From assembly GCA_009746045.1 (NCBI GenBank), contig RPFO01000065.1, positions 4,541,785 through 4,605,784 on the forward strand: 64,000 nt of DNA. Direction: 5' to 3'. This DNA is from Mesostigma viride (Eukaryota > Streptophyta > Mesostigmatophyceae > Mesostigmatales > Mesostigmataceae). A program made the position numbers and the translations under genes. A model generated the notes under the pieces. The model saw only the letters and a program-made list of their open reading frames with translations. It did not search any database and was not told the DNA's origin. This document shows, piece after piece, positions 56,591-64,000 of this stretch (the first letter of the stretch is position 1; the number at the start of each line of letters is the position of its first letter).

Positions 56591-56699
56591 TGGCGCCCCT
56601 CGTGTTCGCCATGCAGGCTGATGGCCCGTGGCGCCACCTGATCTTCTCTCCTGTCTCGTGCTTTTCTCGCGTGCTTGATTTCGCTTTCCAGATTCGCCG

Positions 56700-56951
56700 C
56701 GGGCAGACACGGACTCCCACGTTGTCGAGGGGCTGGCGGATGCTGCCGTCGCTCACCTCTTGCCCCTGGTGGCGGGCATGATCAAAGAGGGGGGCATTTT
56801 CGTGGTCAAGGTGCACCCTGATGGTATGATGCGCCAGGTGGGCTGGGAGGAGTTCACGGTGGACAACTCCGGCAGCATGGGGCTGTCGCCGATCCCCCCC
56901 CCTCCTCCTGCCACATCGATTCCGCGGAGGGGGGGGCGCTCCGGTGGATGA
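56700..56951 (+). pseudogene. Fragment related to the following gene
   Basis: Frame without an early ATG (first at 56778). It contains GGIFVVKVHPDGMMRQVGW, which parallels GEAYVVEVHSDGTLRSAGI in the next gene, and ends in a Pro-rich run. Its TGA overlaps the next ATG (ATGA). Probably a partial tandem duplicate. Confidence 0.45.
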
Positions 56952-57772
56952 TGTCGGAGATGGCCTACGCCCTTACGGACATCTTGTCTCCCTTCATGGG
57001 GGTCGAGCGGGGCGTGGTCAGGCTGGGGCCGAAGGGGGTCCAGGCCCTCAAGAAGGCGGGGGTGGAGGCGCGCGTCGGGGCGGAGGCGGCGCCGGAACAT
57101 CGGGGGGTCATCTACGCGGCGATGGGGGACGCCCTGCGCGAGACGGTCATGGGCGGCTACATGACGGCGGTCCGGGTGGCGACCGGCTATTCGGGCGGCG
57201 ACAGGGTTTCTCTCACTTCGAAAGCCATCGAGCGCATGGTCTTCCGCGGGGAGGCCTACGTGGTGGAGGTCCACTCCGACGGCACCCTGCGGTCCGCCGG
57301 CATCGGGGCCTGGCGTGACAGCAAGAAGAACGTGATGCTGGTGGGCGCCCCTCCTCCCATGTCCTGCCACTCGATCTCGCCCGAGGGGCAGGCCGTGTTG
57401 GCCGAGGGGCGGAGTTTCAGGGAGCGTTTCCGGCGGTTGGTGGCGGACATCCAGGGCCTGAACGGGGGGAGCTTCCAGCCCGTCATCCACTCCCCCACTC
57501 CCACCCGCCCCCCGCGTCCGGTGCAGGTCGGGGGCGCGCACCGGCGGGACGCCGCGACGAAGGAGATCGTGCTGGGATGGATGGATCACCTGCACAAGGC
57601 CTCGCGCGAGAACGACGAGGGGGAGTTTTGCCGCGTGGTCCGCGCGCTCCAGGGGGTGCTGTGCCCGGGGGACAAGCCCGCCAAGCGCCAGGCCATCGTG
57701 GAGGAAACGTTTCTGATCAGTCCCGGGGACATGTCCCATGGCAGGCCCTGGACAGGGCCGGTAGGGGCCTAG
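56948..57772 (+). CDS. Unknown 274-residue virus-like protein
   Basis: Not recognised. Helical first 60 residues, then a compact domain around AIERMVFRGEAYVVEVHSDG, then a Pro/Arg-rich linker (SPTPTRPPRPVQ) and a final helical segment with LGWMDHLHKAS and CRVVRALQGVLCPG. No catalytic motif is seen. The related fragment directly upstream shows that the gene was duplicated. Confidence 0.55.
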   Translation: MMSEMAYALTDILSPFMGVERGVVRLGPKGVQALKKAGVEARVGAEAAPEHRGVIYAAMGDALRETVMGGYMTAVRVATGYSGGDRVSLTSKAIERMVFRGEAYVVEVHSDGTLRSAGIGAWRDSKKNVMLVGAPPPMSCHSISPEGQAVLAEGRSFRERFRRLVADIQGLNGGSFQPVIHSPTPTRPPRPVQVGGAHRRDAATKEIVLGWMDHLHKASRENDEGEFCRVVRALQGVLCPGDKPAKRQAIVEETFLISPGDMSHGRPWTGPVGA

Positions 57773-57831
57773 ACTCTCAGGTATATCCTATACCATGGGG
57801 TTAGATATTTTTTCCAGTAACCGCACCGGCC

Positions 57832-57960
57832 CTTATGCTGTCAAACCCGGCCCACCCTGTTTGAAACCAGCCCCTTATGCTGGCGAACCCTGTTTGAAAC
57901 CAGCCTCTTATGCTGTCAAACCCGGCCCACCCTGTTTGAAACCAGCCCCTTATGCTTTGG
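57832..57960. repeat. Short tandem repeats, CCTGTTTGAAACCAGCC
   Basis: CCCTGTTTGAAACCAGCC plus (C/T)CTTATGCTG occurs three times, separated by TCAAACCCGGCCCA or GGCGAA. Non-coding spacer between converging genes. Confidence 0.75.
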
Positions 57961-58042
57961 CCCTTTTTGCTTTGGGACTGTCTAGCGATGAGGTGACACG
58001 TGGCATTGGACGAGGGGTGTCTTTATTAGCATACGGCGTTCA

Positions 58043-58929
58043 TCATTCCACGGGGTCCGGCAGCTTCTCGTACTCCGCCATCCTGCGCCTGCACTGGTCT
58101 ATGGAGTCGTCCACGGCTTTGGCCCGGTTGCACCCCGCGTGCAGCCACCTGTAGTTGTCGGGGAAGTACGTCCTGTCGAACGTGTCCGTCTTGTCGGGGG
58201 ACGGGGCGAGCTCAGGGGAGTCCAGCGACATCCGCCCCTCGCAGTGGCCGCAGCGCCACTCCTGGCTCTCCAGTTTCCTGACGGCCTCCAGCAGGCGCGG
58301 GGACAGGTCTCGCTCCCCGTGGGGCGTGGACTGCCAGCTCAGGGGCAGGTCGGCCTTCACCCTCGACTGCACGCCGTAGAACGCTTTCTTCACGTGCGAC
58401 CACACCGCGGGGTCGACATCGGGGGGCACTCCCCGTAATGCTGGCAAGGGCTCCTGGGCCGCTTCCCGGCCGGTGCCGCCTCCGGGAAGGGCAGCACGGG
58501 CGGGGAGTCGTCCGGGATGGGCAGCCCCTTCCGGGCGCGCAGGTACTCCTCCTCCATCCTGAGGTGCTTCAGCTCGTCGTACTCCGATTCCAGAGGGCCC
58601 ACCCTGCAACGCCCGCACCTCCACTCGGGGGGCATGCCCGTCGCCGACTCGGTCAGAGACAGCCCCGCGCCGTCCGGGACCAGATAACGCACCAGGATCC
58701 CCATGCGGGGGACCTCCTCCGACGAGTGGAAGCGGATCGGGGTCGCGCACTTGGCGCACTTGCCGTCCCACATGTCGCGGGCCTTCGACTCGCGGAAACG
58801 CTTGAACCCCCTCCCCGTCTTCGCGCACTTGTACCGCAGGGCAGAGTTGAAGGTCTGCACCGAAGACCCCACCCTCTGGCGCCACTTGTCCTCCGCGTCG
58901 TTCGTCACGTAGAACTCCGGGGTTGCCAT
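58043..58929 (-). pseudogene. HNH-nuclease-like zinc protein, one frame change
   Basis: Starts MATPEFYVTND at 58929 (an upstream in-frame ATG at 58971 is possible). The first part has CAKCATPIRF and WRCGRCRVG cysteine pairs. Near 58440 the frame must change to reach the second part, which has WSHVKKAFYGVQ, CGHCEGRMS, then TFDRTYFPDNYRWLHAGCNRAK. The last segment has the order of an HNH endonuclease (CxxC, DR, N, CNxxK). Each frame alone is open over both parts, but similarity to a zinc/HNH protein is found only in these halves. A real frameshift or a sequence error would both explain it. Confidence 0.5.
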
Positions 58930-58971
58930 CTCCGTTTCTCGCCCGTCGCCGCTGTTATCGTACCCCCACAT

Positions 58972-59775
58972 TTTATTCCCTCCCCCGTAAGCGCAGCCCC
59001 CTCTTAACCCCGGCCCGGGGGGCGCCGGGACGTAGACTTGCACCCGTCACTTACTCAGGGTCGCCGGGCCCAGGGTAGCGGACCACCCACACGGCCGTCC
59101 CGGGGGGCGAGCGCAACCCCCTCCCAACCCCGGCCCGGGGGGCGCCGGGACGCAGACTGGAACGGATCCGAGCCCAAAAGAAGCCCGACCGAAACCACGC
59201 ATTCTCATCCACCCTCGACCCCCCACCCGCCCGCGCCGCCCCTCCAGGAGGGAAAAGGACGTTTCAAACACATCCAGACTCGGGGCGCGACGGACCCGGG
59301 ACGGGGGGCGAGCGAACCTGCCGCCACCTCTCCCGCCGCCCCCGACCATCGGAGGTGGAGTGGATTCTCGTGCACGACTTCTTTTTCAGCCACCCCGGGA
59401 AATATTATTCCTGTATATATAGCCCTATATATAGCCTATACCCTTTGCAATTTTTCATTACCCATATAATTATTTTTGAAAGAGTCTAAAAAAGAAGTAG
59501 TGCAAGAGAATCCAAGCAAGCGTCGCCCATCGGGAGGGCCGGGGCGGGGGGCGAGCGAAATCGGCGGGGCCTCTCCGGCCCCTCTCGCCGGTCGGAGGTG
59601 GATTACCTTCTCCCCCTCGTTTGCCCCTTCGCCGCCTCCCGGGGCCGGGACAGGCGACGGCGGCGGTGGAGATTACAGGACTTCTGTTCGGACCGGGGGC
59701 TCCGGGGGGTCCAAGGGGTCTAGGGGGTCTAGGGGGTCCAGGGGGACTGGGGGCTGCAGAGGCTCTGGGGGGTAG
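58972..59775. other. Non-coding right end of the unit
   Basis: GC-rich repeats of CCCGGCCCGGGGGGCGCCGGG plus GACG (near 59007 and 59126), a diverged 120-bp repetition around GTGCA(A/C)GA and AT-rich 59395-59480, ending in G-rich GGGGGTC(T/C)A units. No protein supported. Confidence 0.5.
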
Positions 59776-59857
59776 CTCACGTAGTTGCTGGGAAGGCTTT
59801 AGGGTGGCTTTCACCGTGGCTAAGGCACCCCTAAACCCTTCCCAGCAACTGCGTGAG
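59776..59857. repeat. 82-bp imperfect palindrome at the copy junction
   Basis: Left arm CTCACGTAGTTGCTGGGAAG, continuing G-C-TTTAGGG; right arm the reverse complement of CTCACGCAGTTGCTGGGAAG, continuing G-G-TTTAGGG. The arms pair over about 36 bases with a few mismatches, around a centre near 59817. It joins the right end of copy 1 to the left end of copy 2. Both arms contain TTTAGGG. Confidence 0.85.
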
Positions 59858-60155
59858 TGACCCCCTCTTTTCCCCCTGTTCCCCCCTGCGTGTCCCCCCG
59901 TTCCGCGCCGAGTGCTTGGGGACCCCGCAGCGTGTCCCCCCTGCGTGTTCCCCCGTTCCCCCCTGCGTGTCCCCCGTTCCGCGCCGAGTGCTTGTCTGTT
60001 TCCCTGTTCCCCCCGCGCGTGATTGTCTGTCCCCCGCGCGCGAGTCCGTGATCGAGAGTACGAGTGGCAAGTCCGTGTCAGTCTCCGCTGGCGGTGTGCG
60101 TGCGTTTATGGTCGCGCAAAAATAATCTCGTCGTTCGGCATATCAGTGTCGCGCC

Positions 60156-61273
60156 ATGATGCATCCGGGTTGGTTGTCCGAGGCGCGTCTGATGTGCGAG
60201 TTCGTGGGCGCGTGCGTGCAGCCGTCGTCGCACATCCAGGAGTGGCCGGTGGCGGGCAAGCTGGCGGACGCCTTCAACGCGTTCCTCGCGGCGAAGGGTC
60301 TGCCCCCGTACGCCGCGTCCCGGCTGGCAGGCCCCTGCCCGGGGGCGGACGACCTGGCCCTGTGGTCCGGCGTGCTGGCGGGCAAGGGGGGCGTGCTGAT
60401 GCACGTGGCGGGGGTCGCTGGGGGCGAGAGCGGGGGTGGTACTGGGCGCAGAACGTGTCGCTGGTCCATCCGGCTCCCGTGCCCTCGGACGGGGAGGTGA
60501 AGCCGTTCCCCCCTTGGTTCAACGGGGAGCGTTTCCTGGCTGCCCGCGAGGCGGGCAAGAGGCGCGAGGAGATGCGCAGGTGGGTGAGCGCGTACGCGGG
60601 CGAGCACGGGCTGTTCGCGGAGATCACGGAGGAGGAGGAGTCGTTCCTGGAGGAGTGCCACGGCTACCCCGAGGGCGAGATGGCGGACCTGAAGGGCCTG
60701 CGCGAGATCCGCGCGCACATGGCGAAGGTGGGCGGCGCGCCCCCCGCGTGGATGAACGAGCGCGTCCGCGAGATCCGCGAGCGGCTCACGGCGGCGTTCA
60801 GCCGCAAGCAGGGTTCGTCCTCGCGCTGGCGCCTGCGCGACAACCAGGCGGGCGACGCGCTGACGGCGCGGCTGAAGTGGCGGTCGGCGGAGGAGGAGGA
60901 GCACGACCTGCAGGGGTCGGGCGAGGCGCGGGGCGGGCGCGAGGAGGAGGGCAAGGAGCGCGAGGCGGCGGCGCTGGACACGTACCTGCGGCTGTTCCTG
61001 CAGCACAGCGACCTGGTGGTCCTGGAACGCGGCGGGCGCCTGCCGCTGGCGGAGTTCCGCCGCCTGTTCTTCGTGGAGTACCTCCAGAACGGCAGCCGCA
61101 TGACGCGGCGAGTGCCCAACGCGGACCTGGCCGCCCTGCTGGCCCCCCACGGGGTCGCCGTGACAGGAAACGTGCGCATGGGCAGCGGGGAGGAGGAGAA
61201 GCGCACGGTGTGGGTGACGGGGGTGGCCCGGAGGGCGCTAGGAACGACGCGTAATAATAATAATGATGAATAA
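60156..61273 (+). pseudogene. Copy 2 of the 372-residue protein, one base missing
   Basis: Identical to 49569-50687 except for 5 G instead of 6 near 60431, which shifts the frame after about 92 codons; the rest is open in the next frame. Confidence 0.7.
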
Positions 61274-61315
61274 AACCTCGATGGATGCAATACAGTGAGC
61301 GCAAATGCACGGTAT

Positions 61316-62414
61316 TCAGCGCCGCCTCCGCACGGCACTCTGTGGCCTCCTGACCCGCCTGGCGGCGGTGGGGTGGCCGGGGTCCGGTGGCGGTGGCGAG
61401 GGCGGTGGCGGGCCGTAGTTGTCCATCCACCATCGGTAGGCCGCTTCCGGGTCCGCCCCCGCCTTGCCTTTGTCCCGGTGTCGCCTCTCCTGCTCGCTGG
61501 CGGGTGGGGGACGAGCCACCTGGGGTCGGCGGGTATCTGTTGTTGTTGTGGCGGTTCCGGCTGGGGAGGAGGGGGTCTTTGTCGTCGAGAGGGACCGCTT
61601 TCCGTGGCGGCGGATCTCTTCGCCATCCGTCGGCGAGATTCTACTTTCCTGGCCCGGTCCTTTTCCGCCCATTCGACGGCGGCTGGGTCCTTGCTCTTTC
61701 TCAGTTCGGCGCGTCGTTTATCCACTTCCTTAAATTTTGCCCGTTCTTTTGCCACCCATGCGATGTCGTCTGGGTCTTGGCTCTTCCATCGTTTGGCGCG
61801 TAGTTCCCTCCATTTGCGATTTTGGACTTCGCGATTCGTCTCCTGCCCTTCCTTGGCGGTTTTTTCAAGCCATTGTCTATTGTAGGCCCGGGATTTTTCG
61901 GCCCGTGCAATGTCGTCGGGGTCCTTGCTCTTTCTCAGTTCGGAGAGTCGTTTACTCCTTTCCTTATACCTGGCCCGTTCTTTTGCCACCCATGCGATGT
62001 CGTCTGGGTCTTGGCTCTTCCATCGTGCGGCGCGTAGTTCCCTCCATTTGCGATTGTTGGCTTCTCTTTGTGTTTCCTGCCTCTGCGCCTGTTGCCGCCC
62101 GCCCCCTCCTCGTCACCCGCCTGGGCGGATCGCTCCTTCTCGTACGCGTCCAGGTCGAAAAAGTCGTCTGGTCCTGGTCCCGCCTCGTCGAGTTCCTCCC
62201 ACGCTCCCTGCTCTAAGGTGGGCATCTCGGCCATGGTAAGCGGGTCACCGGGCTCGGCCTCCTCGAAGCGGGCCAGCTCGTCCATGTCAAGGCCCCCCAG
62301 CTCGTCCATGTCTAGGCCCACCAGCTCGTCCAGGTCCAGGTCCCCCAGGCCGTCGTCGTCCCCCGCGTCGTCCGCCCGCACCCTGTGTCTTCGGGTCGCT
62401 CTCCGCCGCGCCAT
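61316..62414 (-). pseudogene. Copy 2 of the acidic/basic repeat protein
   Basis: Same internal frame change as copy 1, plus a second one-base loss (5 G instead of 6 near 61505) that alters the Pro-rich tail and removes its stop. Confidence 0.6.
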
Positions 62415-62544
62415 GTCCTCGAGTACACCCGGCTGCGAAAATATTCCTAACATAATGTAAACGTGTAATAAATACAAGTTATGAGCACCCGGCGCGCTTA
62501 TTTGGGACTGCAATATTTCTCTTAATTAATGCAAACATGTGAAG
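62415..62544. promoter_or_regulatory. Copy 2 of the divergent promoter region
   Basis: Same 130 bp as 51830-51959. Confidence 0.45.
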
Positions 62545-63468
62545 ATGTCGACAGCGATTATAAAGTACTTGCAGCCATCCACTCCCTTGCCGGAGGGCGC
62601 GAACGACCCATTCGCGAACAAGATCCGGGTGACGCCGGATGGTAGGATTTCGGTGATCGACGCCATCTCATCCATCTGTTTTATGGATGCAGATGGCATA
62701 TTCGCAAAAAAGGCGAGCTCAAACGCATCCGAGTACTTGTCAAGGCTCGAGAAGGTCCACTCGGAAATTTCCGTGGTTTGTGATCACTTCCGATTTGCCG
62801 GTCAGGGGCAGCGGGACACGCCGGTCGCCAGTCGGCAGGGGATCATCCAGATCATCCAGCTGCTGCCCGGGAGGAAGGCGGCCGCCTTCCGCCTTAACAT
62901 GGCGGTCCTGCTGGAGCGGTACCTGGAGGTGGACCCTGCGCTGATCCAGGACCTGCTGGACAGGTACGAGGAGAAGACGGGACAGGCCTTCGTGCCTCTG
63001 ACCCGCCAGCAGGTGGCCGGCGCCCCCCGCGTGAAGGCGTGCGAGCTGACGAAGCTGGACATGCGTGCCATCAAGGAAAGCAGCCTCCGCGCGGTGCCCG
63101 CGCGCGTGTACGCGTCCGTGAACAACACGGGCAACCGGCTGGTGACCGGGTACGAGCAGACCGCGGATTACAGGCGCGACCAGGGGCTGACCAAGAGGAG
63201 CCAGGCAACGAGGGACACCTTCACGGACGGGATGAGTGCCGTGATGAGCCTCTTCCACGACCGCCACCGCGCCATGGTCGGCAAGGGGAGCGATCCCGAG
63301 GAGGCGGCGAGGAGGATACTGGAGAAGCTCGGGCCCGGTTTGGGCGAGCTGGGGTACTACGAGGAGGCAAGGGAGTACAGGGGCCTGGAGTTTGCCGGGC
63401 CCAATAAACGCCTGATGGACGCGAACAGGTGTTTCAATCGCGAGGGCCGCGCAAGACTGGCCGCTTGA
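62545..63468 (+). CDS. Copy 2 of the Bro-N/antirepressor-like protein
   Basis: The 307-residue protein appears identical to that at 51960-52883, with the same ATG choice. Confidence 0.65.
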   Translation: MSTAIIKYLQPSTPLPEGANDPFANKIRVTPDGRISVIDAISSICFMDADGIFAKKASSNASEYLSRLEKVHSEISVVCDHFRFAGQGQRDTPVASRQGIIQIIQLLPGRKAAAFRLNMAVLLERYLEVDPALIQDLLDRYEEKTGQAFVPLTRQQVAGAPRVKACELTKLDMRAIKESSLRAVPARVYASVNNTGNRLVTGYEQTADYRRDQGLTKRSQATRDTFTDGMSAVMSLFHDRHRAMVGKGSDPEEAARRILEKLGPGLGELGYYEEAREYRGLEFAGPNKRLMDANRCFNREGRARLAA

Positions 63469-63722
63469 TTGGCCACGATCGCCGTGCCCTGAAATGGGAA
63501 TCCCCCCATCACAGATCATCTACCTGTGGTGCATAATGGGATCTACCCTTGAATCTTCCAAGGAGCAGAAGCGATTTTAAAACTAGTGATTGGTCAAAGA
63601 CCTTTATCGCGGCCTTGCAGAGGCACTGAGATACCCCAACACGAACCTGACAAAGACGAAGTTTATTTATTAAATGTTCATAATGTTTACGGTTTATGAC
63701 TCAAGTCCTACCATCGTTACTC

Positions 63723-64000
63723 TCATACATCGTCGTAAAAGTCCTCGTCTAGTGCGAGTTCGATGCCGCATCCTTCACAAACTTGTTCGATGGTTCGGAT
63801 ATGTTCAGGGTTTACCTTGCCAGTCCGAAAGATGAATAAACGTTTTTGGTACCCCGGAAAGTAATGCCCGTAACTGAAGAGCTGTCCGATGCCCTTCATC
63901 CAATCTTTAGCTTCTTTCACTTCCACGATGACGGGAGGGTCATGGGCAATGATGTCAATCACACCGGCAGGGCATTGTACTTCGCGCTCACTACCCGGCA
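63723..64000 (-). CDS. Copy 2 of the KilA-N/nuclease-like protein (partial)
   Basis: C-terminal 92 codons of the gene described at 53138-53881, including the D, E-x-K and Q positions of the nuclease-like domain. The start lies beyond the window. Confidence 0.6.
   Translation of the reverse strand, partial: PGSEREVQCPAGVIDIIAHDPPVIVEVKEAKDWMKGIGQLFSYGHYFPGYQKRLFIFRTGKVNPEHIRTIEQVCEGCGIELALDEDFYDDV

Larger units (their letters stand above)
49254..59791. mobile_element. Virus-like GC-rich unit, copy 1
   Basis: Starts CCAGCAACTGCGTGAG at the satellite edge and ends with the inverted form CTCACGTAGTTGCTGG, giving terminal inverted repeats of about 26 bp with mismatches. Inside are compactly spaced genes on both strands with short AT-rich spacers. 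A second copy follows after 50 bp. The gene content (Bro-N-like, KilA-N/nuclease, HNH-like) is of the NCLDV kind; no capsid or polymerase gene is present. Confidence 0.6.
59842..64000. mobile_element. Virus-like GC-rich unit, copy 2 (partial)
   Basis: Direct repeat of 49254-53415. Only three differences were seen, all single-base losses in C or G runs (near 59982, 60431 and 61505). Runs off the end of the window. Confidence 0.85.

Noticed and set aside
55979-56816. Three overlapping minus-strand frames of 206-271 codons
   Set aside because: All run through the 50-bp minisatellite, and the similar peptides in three frames show a repeat by-product.

Overview
This window comes from a large, repeat-rich nuclear genome of a eukaryote. 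The signs are spliced-gene structure with GT/AG introns, Ty1/copia-class LTR retrotransposons nested in one another, a long 70-71 bp satellite, and a GC-rich block carrying genes of the Bro-N/KilA-N type seen in nucleocytoplasmic large DNA viruses (NCLDVs). A green or streptophyte alga is a plausible host; that is inference, because no housekeeping gene is present to place it.

Layout. 1-2528 holds no recognisable gene, only a 50-bp tandem repeat and a pyrimidine-rich array. 2529-5951 (minus) is a multi-exon gene for a large Cys-rich, DDE-transposase-like protein; two GT..AG introns can be placed to the base. 6098-6650 is a tandem repeat of palindromic motifs that also occur inside those introns. 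6985-9421 is a row of three related non-coding elements, and 11395-11826 a 30-bp minisatellite. From 12099 to 49253 the backbone is the satellite, interrupted by a 1.7-kb TTAA-flanked inverted-repeat DNA transposon (12441-14158) and by two LTR retrotransposons: element 1 (14979-34856) and element 2 (38622-47254). Element 1 is itself broken by element 3 (16641-24674, minus, inside gag) and by element 4 (28421-32382, minus, inside the reverse transcriptase). Target-site duplications (CATGA, CATAC, CAAGC) and nearly identical LTR pairs fix the order of insertion: satellite, then elements 1 and 2, then 3 and 4.

Elements 1-3 form one unusual copia-like lineage. They have LTRs ending AGTT...AACT and an extra ORF before gag in elements 1 and 2 (a degraded counterpart in element 3). 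Gag and Pol lie in one frame, separated by a single TGA followed by CTN. In Pol a retropepsin-like domain (DTN instead of DTG) lies between integrase and reverse transcriptase. The integrase has DD29E spacing, the RT box is HGDD instead of YVDD, and a perfect tRNA T-arm sequence is conserved in the 3' untranslated region. Element 4 is an ordinary copia-type element (tRNA-Met-like primer site, TG...CA LTR) that has lost integrase and RT and gained a C-terminal region with a membrane segment.

49254-64000 is very GC-rich and compact, with genes on both strands: one complete copy and one partial copy of a unit of about 10.6 kb in direct tandem. The unit carries a Bro-N-like protein, a KilA-N/PD-(D/E)XK protein, an HNH-like protein, a Cys-rich protein and several unknowns. 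It is bounded by inverted terminal repeats, and the junction between copies is an 82-bp imperfect palindrome. No capsid, polymerase, integrase or transposase gene is seen in it, so it is either a fragment of an endogenised giant virus or a previously undescribed inverted-repeat-bounded element. The copies differ only by three single-base changes in homopolymer runs that I could see.
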